Counted from the first letter of the stretch, positions 1-9,957 are shown. The stretch: DNA of 31,034 nucleotides from Acrasis kona (GCA_026419775.2 JAOPGA020001314.1:1-31034), one strand, 5' to 3'. The notes: generated by a model not told the origin, from the sequence alone. Numbers and translations: made by a program.

Positions 1-595
1 CTTGCGATTGAAGTTGTTGCGCCGTTGGCATACGTTTGTTTGCTAACGCATCGTTGTCAGGATGACCTGTTGCTGACCACTCCATAAAGTGATAGACATC
101 TATGTCCTTGATGTGCTTGTGTCTATCGTCTGTCTTTTTCAATGGCTGGGGGAAAATAGTGACAACCTCTGGCAATGCATTGGAACATTTCTTTTGAATT
201 GACTCCTGTGTGAATTTTGGATCAACAACCCAAAGTAAAGCAAAATTTTTATCTAGGCCAAAGTGAATGTCAGGCTCGTCAATTAGTTGCAAGTTGTTAA
301 AAATCAAATCTTCAAACGTTGGAGCCTGACTCTCAACATTGTTTTGAGTTGATTCGAATGGAGTCATTCTTTTGCGCAAGTTGTGCTGCGAACGCTTTGA
401 GGTAACGACGGCGTCAAAGTTATAAAAGACGTAAAAGCGGGCTTTGGCGAGATGACGACGGTAGCGAAGGTAATGTAGATTGTGTTCTTTTGTTTGGGGA
501 AATGAGTCTGCTAATTTTGTAAGCTCGTCTTCTTCATTTTCGCTGCGTTCGGAAAGCAGACGGTTGTTGATAATAGAGTATTTACAAGGGGCTTG
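1..595 (-). CDS. Partial gene of unknown function (runs off left edge)
   Basis: On the minus strand one frame is open from the window edge to about position 595, where an in-frame stop lies just inside a likely splice acceptor (TAG at 596-598). The encoded piece is about 198 residues. It has a charged, acidic segment (SENEEDELTK), then an Arg/Tyr-rich stretch (YLRYRRHLAKARFYVFYNF), then a mixed acidic segment with the short string NFALLWVVDPKF. A methionine at 367 could start a shorter product, but the upstream residues look equally protein-like, so I prefer an upstream exon. I do not recognise the family, and I see no signal peptide or membrane segment. The 3' part lies outside the window. 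Confidence 0.6.
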
Positions 596-723
596 CTAGA
601 TAATAGAGTATTTCACACTTCCATATTACACGCTGGCTTGCCTCGCCAAGCGCGCTATAAAGAGATATGTCATACCAATTCACACGTCCACCTGTTACAC
701 GCTGGCTTGCCTCGCCAAGCACG
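555..723. repeat. Tandemly duplicated segment at the exon edge
   Basis: A 25-bp block (acgctggcttgcctcgccaa followed by gcgcg or gcacg) occurs at 630-654 and again at 699-723, 69 bp apart. The flanking ttcacac and cca strings are also shared. A shorter, degenerate third copy overlaps the first exon: the 15-mer gataatagagtattt occurs twice, at about 569-583 and 599-613. Read on the minus strand, each 25-mer is preceded by an AG and followed by GTAA, so the duplicated unit could be a mini-exon plus its intron. Whether the copies are spliced is not known. Confidence 0.6.
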
Positions 724-1341
724 CTACAAGGATTCAGTATGAGATTACTATTGCTCCAGTTCGTCCATGTGTTTTCAGTTGAGTAGTTTAGTTACGAAAA
801 GTACACATAAAATTCAGGGGATACAATAATTCTGTCTTTTGTATTTTTTGATATTGTTTATTGCATATTGGTATGGTGTTGAGTAAATTCTTGGCTTGTT
901 CCACCACTGTNCCTGTCTTTCCTGTCTTCATGCTCATATCTTGCTCGTTTACACCTTCCTTTTTAATTAAAAATTTCCAAAGTTACACGTGAGCACAGCT
1001 CAAAAAACGAGATTTTGCTCACGAGATGATTTGGCAATACTTTTCCCAAAACGCACATAAATTGCGGCCGAGCAGGGAAAAATAAACTTTAGCCACACTG
1101 TCTCCTGGCAATATGCCAACAAACGCTAGAAAATAAAAAAAGATGCAAAAAATCTAGACTAACTGCACTCAACCGCTCCAACTCTGAGTTTAGAATGGGA
1201 TACAAGTGGAAGATCAACAACTATGGAAATGATTGCGTCTTCGAAACGGCCAGTACCAAAAATCCAACGATCTAGGGGTATGTGTTTTTAAAATTCAACA
1301 TTTATCACAAATAAATCTTTATCTACACGATTTGTCAAGTG
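724..1341. other. Intergenic stretch with one hairpin
   Basis: I see no convincing gene in these 618 bases; the stretch is AT-rich and holds one ambiguous base near 911. A perfect 8-bp inverted repeat, cgtgagca at 988-995 and tgctcacg at 1016-1023, could form a hairpin with a 20-base loop. A short open frame starting ATGGGATACAAGTGG near 1195 ends after about 29 codons and is not supported by anything else. Confidence 0.4.
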
Positions 1342-2574
1342 TCACAAAATTTGTCTTTTTATTCTTGCAATAAATAACCCACTTGTATTGCTTACAATAG
1401 GATCCAAACGAGCAGTGTTTTTTATTTTTCCTTCACGATAAGGTACTTGTTTCAAGTCTTCGAACGGTTCCACAACAACAGCTTCTTTGTAATTACTCAA
1501 TAACCATTCTACAACACCTTCATTCTGGTCTCTTGTAAGACTGCAAGTACTATAAACCATAACACCGTCTGGTTTCAACAGAGAAAATCCATTAGATATG
1601 AGTCGTTTTTGTAGGTCAGTTATCGTGTTCATGCGTGTTTGATCCAAAATACGATCGTTGAACACTTCCCACCCACCCTGCAATACCTTCAAAAGATGTT
1701 TTATACTACCATCTGTTGAACACTCGGCATCAACTAACACTTTATCATAAAGTTGAGGATAACTGTTGCCAACAACCACAGGAGTTTCAATCTTTCGTCT
1801 TTTGTTTGTATTTTCTATTCTCTGTTCCTCTCGAAACATCTCTGTGAAAACACCAGGAGATTCATAAAACACAAACCCTGAATCTGGAATTTCATCAGGA
1901 AGGACATTCTTGTCTGAGCCATCCGCATACAAACGAGACAAAAACTTTTTTATTTTTCTACCTTCCTTCCTGAGTGGAGGTACAGAACAATTATATTTTG
2001 TGCCATCGGCCAACAATAATCTTGTATTCAAGGTTTTGTATTTCTTTAAAAGCGTTTTACAAGTATGTAGACGAGAGAGATTAATATCTGTACCAGTTAA
2101 TGACACAGATTGTGCTTTATTATTATCTAATGTTACATAATCTTGAATAAAACAAAGTTTAGCTCCAGGTGCACAACACAAATCAAGAACATGTTCGTTG
2201 GGTTTTGGATTTAGTGAGAAGACAGCCATTGCAGAACTAATGTCGATTCCATAAATTTTACCATTTTTATAGGATTCACACTGCGAGATATTAAAGTCTT
2301 GTGATAGTTGGAAGAATCCAAATTTTTCTGGTATCCAAGAAACAGAATCAATTGATATATCTTGTTTGTAACGATCTTCTAGTTCCTTTTTAACGATGCC
2401 TATGACTTGAGTTGGTGTCTCGGTTGTACTTGGAATGGTTCTAACAAATCTCGGTATTTCCACAGATTTTTCATATATTAGTGGTGATATATCATTCTTT
2501 TCACAAAATTTCTTGAAATCATCGTGCGAAAGGAGTTGTGAAACATTTAAATGTGGTTCATCTGCTTTCTGCAT
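1342..2574 (-). CDS. NSUN-family RNA cytosine-C5 methyltransferase
   Basis: This encodes an S-adenosylmethionine-dependent RNA m5C methyltransferase of the NOL1/NOP2/Sun family, acting on tRNA or rRNA. Visible motifs in order are the SAM-binding LDLCCAPGAK, an acidic GTDINLSRL, the motif IV region VLVDAECSTDGS and the motif VI region VYSTCSLTRDQNEG. In this family the motif VI Cys attacks the base and the motif IV Cys aids release. Both Cys are present, but the usual Pro before the motif IV Cys is Glu. I start at ATG 2574 (410 residues). The frame stays open about 100 bases further upstream without an ATG, so a 5' exon is possible. There is no intron. It is divergent from the SAC1 gene. The exact RNA target cannot be told. 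Confidence 0.85.
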   Translation of the reverse strand: MQKADEPHLNVSQLLSHDDFKKFCEKNDISPLIYEKSVEIPRFVRTIPSTTETPTQVIGIVKKELEDRYKQDISIDSVSWIPEKFGFFQLSQDFNISQCESYKNGKIYGIDISSAMAVFSLNPKPNEHVLDLCCAPGAKLCFIQDYVTLDNNKAQSVSLTGTDINLSRLHTCKTLLKKYKTLNTRLLLADGTKYNCSVPPLRKEGRKIKKFLSRLYADGSDKNVLPDEIPDSGFVFYESPGVFTEMFREEQRIENTNKRRKIETPVVVGNSYPQLYDKVLVDAECSTDGSIKHLLKVLQGGWEVFNDRILDQTRMNTITDLQKRLISNGFSLLKPDGVMVYSTCSLTRDQNEGVVEWLLSNYKEAVVVEPFEDLKQVPYREGKIKNTARLDPIVSNTSGLFIARIKRQIL

Positions 2575-2744
2575 CGTTTGGTTGACAGGCAAACAATTGT
2601 AAAGAGAACGTTGCGTTAATGTTATTTTTAAAGACAGCCAAGGTTCTAACAAAGTTGCAGTAAAATATGGACGTTCATTCGGTCAAGTACTATTAAATAA
2701 TAAAACGAACAATTGTTTACAAGACAAGTCTAAATTTAGTCAAA

Positions 2745-4700
2745 ATGAGTGCCACCCCAGATACCCTCTCCCCAGCATTTTCTGACATTAACTTGTTCTC
2801 CAGCAAGGATTCATTCTTTTTGCGTACATTAGACGGAAAGAACAGTTTAACAATCGACCGTAAGACTGGCTCAGTTTCCAACCAAAATGCAGACGTCTCT
2901 GGTCTGAACTCCACCACAGTGTATGGTGTGTTGGGAAACATCAAACTTTTGAGTGGCCACTACTTGTTATTGATTAAGAAAAGAGCTTTGGTATCAGAGA
3001 TTTTTGGAAACAAAATCTACCGTATTGTTGAAACGATGCTATTACCATACGGTAATATCGAAACCCTCAAAGAGACAGACCGCATCGACGAAGAGTAAGC
3101 ATTCATTCATCCCTTCAAAATGTTTATTGTATTAGACGATATGTGAGCCTACTAAAGAGCACTTTCCGTGCAGAGACTTTCTATTATTCTTACAGTTATG
3201 ACATGACCATCCACACTCAAAACTGGTTTAAGAGCGAGAAAAAGTCATTGTGGCGCGAGGCTGACGACCACTTCTGGTGGAACAAGTACTTGTCAAAGGA
3301 CCTTATTGCCGCCAATGCTGAAGGATGGATCATTCCAGTCATTAGAGGATGTAAGTCAAACAAAAATCGCGCTTAATCTAACCAATACAGTCGTTGAATT
3401 CAAGGATGTAGTTCTTGTTAACGGAAAATCATTCCGCTTTGGAATTTTATCAAGATTGAGCGTCAAGCGCGTTGGTACCCGTTACAACACACGTGGTGCT
3501 GATAAATCAGGTAACGTAGCAAACTACGTCGAGACTGAGCAAATTGTTGCCCGTAAGTTAACATTTTTAAATGATGACAATGACACTTTATAGAGGGAGA
3601 CAACTTTATTTCCTTCATGCAAGTCCGTGGCTCCATCCCCTTGAAATGGTCCCAGAAGCCTGATTTGACCTACAAGCCAAAACTCAAGATCGTGCCAGCC
3701 ACTTCAACATCAACCAACCCCTTCCACATTCACATGAATGATCAATTGGAACGTTACAGCAAGGTTGTTATTGTGAACTTGATTAATTCGACTGGTAGTG
3801 AGGGAAAACTAGCCGACGCATTCTTAAATCAACACAATGAGTTCAAGAACAATAACGTCACGTTCATCAAGTAAGTATTCTTAAAAGACAATCGTTTATT
3901 TACATTATAGTTTCGACTTCCACAAAGTAACAAAGAGGGTTGGATATGGCGCCGGAATAGATCAACTCATCGCTCAAGTTCAGAACAACATGGACCAATC
4001 CGGCTACTTCCACGTTAACTTCAAAACACGTCAAGTCATCAAAACACAAAATGGAATCCTACGTGTCAACTGCATTGACTGCTTAGATCGCACTAACGTT
4101 TGTGAGAGCAGCTTTGCACGCGTCCTTTTACAAAAAGCACTTCAAGACATTGGACTCATTAGCAACACTGCAAAAGTTTCACAAATAGTCAACCTTGAGT
4201 ACACTTTCAAGAACACATGGGCCGATAACGGTGACGCCATGAGCAACTTGTATGCTGGTACTGGTGCCCTCAAGGCTGATTTCACAAGAACAGGAAAGAG
4301 GTCAATATTGGGTGTCCTAAATGACGGTTACAATAGTGCGACTCGTTATTACTTGAACAATTTTACCGACGGAACCAAGCAGGATGGTCTTAACTTGGTC
4401 TTGGGAAAGTACACCGTTGAGAAGGGAGACAGAAGTCCATTTTTGGTCAGCAGCGGAACTCTTGCCACAGGATTGAATGTTGCAAAGTATGCATTCGTTG
4501 TTGGATTGGTTTTGGTTTTGATTAATTTGCTTCAGTTGATCTTCATGCCCGACCGTCTAAGCAGATTAGGTGTTTTGGGAATGTTGGTGGTTGTGACTGG
4601 TCTTGATGGGTTATTCTTGAGAGTCAACCAAGCAAAGGTTGTAAACAAGCCATTGTTGAAGAGAAAGATCAAGTCGGTGTTAAACAAGAAGACTCAATAA
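2745..4700 (+). CDS. SAC1: SAC1-type phosphoinositide phosphatase
   Basis: This is the ER/Golgi lipid phosphatase that removes phosphate from PI4P and related phosphoinositides. Five exons join in frame to 597 residues: 2745-3094, 3136-3350, 3391-3552, 3594-3870 and 3911-4700, with introns of 40-41 nt and GTAAGY donors. The Sac domain shows [10 protein letters not shown], the HTQNWF region, [25 protein letters not shown] and the catalytic [12 protein letters not shown], a CX5R(T) loop with Cys at about 389 and Arg at about 395. Two hydrophobic segments near the C terminus ([20 protein letters not shown], then [17 protein letters not shown]) match the family's membrane anchor. The length agrees with human and yeast SAC1 (about 590-620). 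The stop codon lies inside AATAAA and 4 bp from the convergent Sep15 stop. Confidence 0.95.
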
Positions 4701-4710
4701 ATGTTTATTG
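4695..4710. terminator. Shared palindromic poly(A) signal of SAC1 and Sep15 genes
   Basis: CAATAAATGTTTATTG is a near-perfect palindrome: arms CAATAAA and TTTATTG around a TG centre. On each strand it gives CAA-TAA-A, so the TAA stop of each convergent gene is part of its own AATAAA signal. The two stops, 4698-4700 (+) and 4705-4707 (-), are 4 bp apart. The role as a poly(A) signal is inferred from the motif. Confidence 0.7.
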
Positions 4711-5244
4711 TAACTTTTCTTTGAGGAATTCTTTAATTTGATCCGCCTTCCAGTTTGATACGGTAACTGTTTCTTCGGAATTGTCTGTTTTGGTAAGAAC
4801 TAATTGAGGTGCTTCGTCATAATACTCGTCCAATGAAAGATTTTTAAATTCATCCATTTTTGTGTTGACAAAGTCAAGTACTTCGGCTGATGATGTTAGA
4901 TTTTAATGATATAGCGGACTTACGAAAACTTCTTATTTTCCAAGGAGCGAATCTTAAAACAGCCTTTGTGTACTTCTATTGAATGATTATAATTTTGAAT
5001 TCAAAAATCTACTAACCACTGCGTCGTCCAAAGCATTTTCCTGTGTCGCTTCTTCTTTTACTTCTCCACAACATGAGAGGCAGTCGTTTATCAAAGTTTC
5101 ATCGCTGAAGAAGATCTTCATTTCATCGCACGTTGTACATGGTAAACTATCCTTTACAAATCCTAGCTTGGAGCAATCCTCATTTGATTTGGCTATTGAT
5201 AATGCGATAAAAACTGCAACAGCGGTCAGGATCAAAAACCTCAT
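4705..5244 (-). CDS. SELENOF: Sep15/SELENOF-like ER protein lacking the redox motif
   Basis: Three exons (5017-5244, 4924-4975, 4705-4886) join in frame to 153 residues; the introns are 41 and 37 nt. A signal peptide (MRFLILTAVAVFIALSIA) leads into the cysteine-rich domain that in animals binds UDP-glucose:glycoprotein glucosyltransferase: CSKLGF, then CTTC, then CLSCC. A thioredoxin-like domain follows: KYTKAVLRFAPWKIRSFPEV, then a segment ending WKADQIKEFLKEKL. Human Sep15 has a Cys-Gly-Sec triplet before KLGRFP. Here the aligned triplet is Ala-Pro-Trp (about residues 86-88), with no Cys or UGA, so the thiol-disulfide chemistry should be lost. No C-terminal KDEL is seen, as in animal Sep15. 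It shares a 210-bp upstream region with the divergent RasGAP gene. Confidence 0.88.
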
Positions 5245-5454
5245 ATTGTTTCTTACAATGTTGTTACAAAAATTAGTGATGAAAATCTGATATATATCAT
5301 AATGATTTGATGTTGTTCAATATCCAATCTCATCTTCAGCTGCTTCAATTTATTGCTTGTATGGTCTGTTGAAGTCATTCAATGTTTATTCGACCTTCCA
5401 TGTCAATATAACGTCACCTATCATCAATCAACCTAAAGCTACAAACTCTACGCA

Positions 5455-7185
5455 ATGCACAAGACACTGCACAAAATTACTGGCAAGTCTAGGAATAAAG
5501 AGCGCTCAGTCAGCGTTGATAAGCCTATAATTTATGTGGATGGTTTGTTAATTATTTTGTTCTAGCCGTTAACGTTGTTAGTCCTTGAGGCGAGTGACAT
5601 CCCTATCACTGCGAATAGTATACTACTATTATTTACATCACATCATAACAATTCTTGTTAGAGGTTACGCATGTTTATTGTTTAATACAGTACGAGGACA
5701 CAAAATTCATTACAGATGTTAAACCAATAGTAAGGAGCGTTGCAACTTGGAATCAATCTTTCATGATGTAAGTTTGTTTCTACCAATCATTTTAATTTTA
5801 TTAGGTCGGCAGGTAGCACGAACGGAAGTCTTAAATTCTCTGTGATGAAGAACAACCTTGTTCACAAAGATCGTTGTAAAGGACATGTAGACATTAACAT
5901 CAACTCACTGCTACACGAGGATGTTGTCACCAAGTGGTTCGTTGTAGATACTTCATCATCAGAGGATAAGACAGAGAATAATAATTGCGACACAAAGCTC
6001 AAACTCAAACTCCAATACTCGTCCTCAGAGAGAGGCAAGATGAATCAGCTTAGCGAAGTCACAACCATCACAAAATACAGTCCACTACAAATATTCTTCG
6101 AAAGGAGACCTATACGTCAAACCTGCGCAATCTTCAACCACAGCGAACTTGCACCTAATGCTAACGAACTTGGAGCCTTCTTCCAAATTGCAATGGACAG
6201 CACAAAGATGGATGTAACCGACATTATACACTTTCTGGTTGAACAGGAGGTGGAACTATCATGTAAGTCGTTAGTGTTCAACTCTCAATAACTATGAATA
6301 GACGACGTCACTACATTATTCAGAAACAATACATTACCATGCAAAGGAGTCACTTCGTATTTATCAATGTTTGGAACAATGTACATTAAAGCAATATTTG
6401 GAGATATAGTAAGTGAAATATGTGACGCCGATGAATATTTGGAGGTGGACGTGATTAGAGTGAAACAAAGAAATCCAAACTGCACGGAAGAAGAAGCACA
6501 AGAAAAAATAAAACAGCACATGACGAAAATTCTTGAAATCATGTCGCGGCTCCTTTATAATATGACAAGTAGTGTAGACAAGAACCTGCCTTTTGAGATT
6601 AGGGACATTTTGTATTTTCTACAAGTTAGAGTTGTTAAAAAATTTAATCCTAACGACCCTGCGCTCAGCTGGGATCTTATTCGTGTTTCTGTTAGTGCTT
6701 TTTTGTTCTTGAGATTGTTGTGTCCTTCTCTCGTCACACCCCAACTGCACGGATTAAGAATGGCTGCCCCTCCAAAGAACGCAGCGCGGACTTTAATGAT
6801 CCTTAGTAAAATTCTCTTGAACCTGTGCTGCGGAACTTTATTACCAGAAACTTATATGAAACCTGCAAATGACTTCATCACAAATAATCTAGATCTCATA
6901 AAACAATATGTTGAAAAAGTCAGCAGTCAACCGATGCGGCGCGTAAGGTCTAAACTTGATCTTGACGAAGTGAATATTTTGTGGTCATATCATGTTATAC
7001 ACAAGTATCTCTACAAAAATCTGTCTACAATCTTGAGTGATTTCAAAAGCAAAAAGTATAACTCGTCACTAGTTTTCACAGACCAGCAAAGGAAAGAGAT
7101 TGAGGAATGTATGGAGGAAGCGTATGATATAACCGACATTTTGCTAGGTGAACCAATAGATCTCTCCCAACAAAAGAAGAAGTAA
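5455..7185 (+). CDS. C2 domain plus RasGAP protein
   Basis: This is a GTPase-activating protein for Ras-type GTPases, recruited to membranes by a C2 domain. The five-exon model (5455-5542, 5582-5617, 5662-5767, 5805-6262, 6302-7185) gives 523 residues with every phase consistent. The C2 domain (about residues 25-120) reads IIYVDVLEASDIPITAN, then VYCLIQYED, VATWNQSF and GHVDININSLL. The RasGAP domain (about 160-430) holds TTLFRNN with the arginine finger at about 237, the FLRLLCPSLVTP form of the FLR motif, and RTLMILSKILLNL. The order C2-RasGAP matches the SynGAP/DAB2IP/RASAL group, though there is no PH domain before it. The tiny exon 2 (36 nt) and its edges were chosen by frame and C2 similarity. 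The stop overlaps an AATAAA signal. Confidence 0.88.
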
Positions 7186-7229
7186 TAAAACATGTACTTT
7201 TAACAGATATCGTCTTTATTCATCAATTG

Positions 7230-8227
7230 ATAACTTATTATTTTAAATGCGGGTTAGGGTGTTAACCTTGCTTTGTTCGTGTTTAAAGGAAATTCTTATC
7301 AACAATTCTTTGTAAAGAAAACCTTCAACTGTCCGTCATCCTCAACTCAATAAGGTTGCCGAGTGGCCTAAATCACCTTTTCTTTGGAACGGACATACTC
7401 GACTGCTTCAGTATTGACTATGAAGATCTTCAAGTTGCTCACAAAAACAAGTTTTTTGTACATGAGTGGATCATATTTGCCTTTTTGTGTCATATACGAA
7501 CAGGCGAAGTGGGCTGAACCATTAGCAAGTGAGAAAAGCGTCCCATGTTTACATATTGGAAATCATAAAAGGCGTTGGTTCATAATGACAGCAGGAATGT
7601 GCCATGGAAGTCGACATCATCTAAGGAAATCAAGGATCCCTTGTTATTGTACTGTCAAAATGAAAACAGCCTAGTGTTAGCTCGAGAGCTCCCACTAATT
7701 CTAGAACACTTACCTATATTGTATTTAGAGCAGAAGTAAGTATTGGTTGCGAATTGGAATTCGAGACTGTTTTGAAAAACATCTGGGCATTCGGTATTCC
7801 TCAATTTTTTGGTCAAGTCGAGTTCGTTTCTGATAACAATAATGGCTGTTCATTATACAGATGCTTATGGTTCGTGGGCAATGACAAAAGTAATGAAGAC
7901 CTTAAGTATATAAAAACAAATATATGGGAGAGGTTGATGGATTTTAAGAATAATAGGTTAAGTTTCAGCAACCTCGCTTTTGTTAACTTAAAAAACGAAG
8001 CCCCACCAAGCTGCTTGACAATGTTGAGAAGGTCTAGACAAGTCGTAGTGATTGACCAATCTCCGATAGCGATAATAACTGTCAAAGAATGGAATGATCT
8101 AAATGAAAAAGTGGATCGAAATGCTCAGAAAGTTTTTTCAATTCTGGANAAAATAGAAGCGAGGTTGGACAAAATAGAAGCGAGGTTGGACAAAATAGAA
8201 GCGAGGTTAGATAGAAAAGGCATTTGA
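7230..8227 (+). pseudogene. Unassigned locus, probably broken
   Basis: Protein-like segments occur in different frames without convincing splice sites between them. Examples are GTDILDCFSIDYEDLQVAHK near 7390-7450, PLILEHLPILYLEQK near 7695-7735 and a 157-codon frame ending at 8227. That last frame begins with a non-ATG codon. It contains WAFGIPQFFGQVEFVSDNN and VVVIDQSPIAIITVKEWNDL, then a short heptad-like tail (KIEARLD three times). I do not recognise the family. The switching frames suggest a decayed gene or poor sequence (an N lies at 8149). A real gene with unusual splicing is the alternative. Confidence 0.35.
8150..8212 (+). repeat. 21-bp tandem repeat, about three copies
   Basis: The unit aaaatagaagcgaggttgga(c) is repeated at 8150-8170, 8171-8191 and, slightly diverged, 8192-8212. 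In the open frame it encodes KIEARLD per copy, a seven-residue unit that would extend a coiled coil by one heptad per copy. Confidence 0.85.
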
Positions 8228-8409
8228 AATCACACCGTGGTTTGTTTCTGAGTCGTCTGGATTAACGTTTAAAAAAAAGAATAAAATATTTATTACCCAA
8301 CGCAATTGCCTTAACCGAATGTGGTTTCTCTGTTATAATCCTGTTGTTTTTCACAGAGTCTTTTCGCTATTACTGGTGTTGATATGACAAATANTTTTAA
8401 AAAATAAAT

Positions 8410-8658
8410 TTATAAAGTTTGAGTAAATACAAGCTCGTCAAACGTTCTCTGAGACCTCTTCTTAATATTAAATCCGATATAAGGCATTGCAGTGGTGCTT
8501 TCTATTTTAATTACATTCATAAAATCTGCGTCTAAGGGAATTGGGATAACCACCCCTTGACTCTCATCAGGACTATCANTCAGCGAAAATTCTTCCTCCG
8601 GCCTGGAAATGTGCGGTTCGGGTTGAAATGAATAGAATAGAAGTGTGCTGCTGCTGGT
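8410..8658 (-). CDS. Short protein-like frame, gene unresolved
   Basis: The minus strand is open for 249 bases ending at TAA 8410-8412 and carries one N at about 8579. The residues look protein-like: FQPEPHISRPEEEFSL, then DESQGVVIPIPLDADFMNV, then AMPYIGFNIKKRSQRTFDEL. There is no start codon in the frame. The bases just upstream (8640-8740) read well in another frame (LSPPLIETATTSVEEKKQYY), so a frameshift, sequencing error or unseen intron separates the two. I do not recognise the product. It is best read as the 3' end of a small or broken gene. Confidence 0.35.
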   Translation of the reverse strand, partial: TSSSTLLFYSFQPEPHISRPEEEFSLXDSPDESQGVVIPIPLDADFMNVIKIESTTAMPYIGFNIKKRSQRTFDELVFTQTL

Positions 8659-9287
8659 TCAAGGTGGTAGTACTGCTTCTTTTCTTCTACTGAAGTAGTT
8701 GCAGTCTCAATGAGTGGTGGTGAGAGGTCGTTCTTCGCATGGCTCAGTCAGAATCCTCGTTGAAAATGCTATTGGGAGAAATAAAAGTTTCGGTATATTA
8801 TCTTAGCATTGGAGGCATGACTGGTCTAAACATCATTTAGCATTCTACGCGCGCTCGATTGTTGCGAATTTGGGTATGATTATGGGTCACCCTGTGAGTC
8901 GAAGTGCGAACGAATATTTGCTTGAATAAATTTATTTTGTTGTTTACATGTTGTTTTTCGCGTTTTCTCATTATTGATGACGTCATTAACTTTTGTAAAG
9001 GGAACAACCCTAATAAATGGGACATGTGTATTGCAATGATCAAAGCTACAATCCCTGTATTTCATTCATTACATATAGTAAAATACGTGCAGGTGGCCGT
9101 TTTGCATTTGTATGATCTGTATTGTATTTTTTCACTCTACAATTTCGATTATACAAAAAGAATTGGGTATCCCCTGCAGAGTAAAGGACGATTTATTGCT
9201 GTTGATGAGAGACTTTGGTTGATTGTAATAAAGAGCAAACAAATGATCACAACCTGCGATTGATTGACATAGGAGTATTTGTAATGC

Positions 9288-9957
9288 TGTGTTCTTCGTC
9301 TATAGGATTTATAACGAGCACTTCTCGTGAGCTCTGCATACGATAACGACGTATCAAAATCGTCTGCAGCATTTGGAAACCTGATGACGGTAGTGTTAAC
9401 GCTACAACTTTTATTAAGCCCCGCGGGTTATTAACAGATATAATCGGAAGACAACCAATCATGATTACACAAATTTTCTTTATTAATTCATCTTCAATTT
9501 GCCTGATCGCTTGTTGCAACTACCAGTGTATTTATTGGATAATTGCTGCTCAGGTCGTTTTGGGATTTTGTGGAAATTTATTCCAAACATGTGCCAGACT
9601 TGTCACCTCACGACAAAAGAGGATCAAATTTTGCTTTGAGTGACGGCGTTCCTTTTGGGGTAGGATTTTCATTAGGATCCTACTTATCTTCCATCTTTAA
9701 CTTTGACGGCACTTTTACAAACGCGTGTGTTAAAGTTATTTTCTAATCAGTCATTGAAATATGATTTGTTCATTTATGGAGAAGGCGCTATCAAGACCAC
9801 ACTGAGAAGAACAACATTAAGTTTGTTAGCTCTCAAGCTAAAAAGGCATTGGATTTGGGTGAAAGTGGTTTAGGAGCTCTTAAACTCAATGATATGATTG
9901 CAGGCTGCTCCAGTTGTGTATTTTACAGAAAAACTCACTTATATGAATTTCTGTAAA
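9288..9957 (+). pseudogene. Broken major facilitator (MFS) transporter fragment
   Basis: Pieces of the N-terminal half of an MFS carrier lie in order on the plus strand but in shifting frames. They are SAAFGNLMTVVLTLQLLLSP (helix 2), LTDIIGRQPIMITQIFF (the D-x2-GR-x-P loop of MFS motif A and helix 3), IAAQVVLGFCGNLFQ (helix 4), then DLSPHDKRGSNFAL and GVPFGVGFSLGSYLSSIF (helix 5). A charged stretch with YQDHTEKNNIKFVSSQAKKA at 9785-9955 could be the central loop. At least three frame changes are needed, without splice sites between the pieces. It is most likely a relic of a host transporter gene; sequencing errors are an alternative. Confidence 0.6.

Noticed and set aside
1195-1285. Short plus-strand frame starting MGYKWKINNYGN
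   Set aside because: About 29 codons, with no clear donor or downstream exon; it could be a first exon, but nothing supports it.
4900-4980. In-frame UGA or SECIS-type element for the Sep15-like gene
   Set aside because: The codon at the Sec position is TGG, and with so little 3' UTR before the convergent gene I see no room for a SECIS hairpin.
7351-7375. tRNA-like 5' string (ggttgccgagtggcctaaatca) resembling a tRNA-Leu/Ser D arm
   Set aside because: No anticodon arm, T arm or matching 3' acceptor strand follows; it is a chance match inside a protein-like frame.
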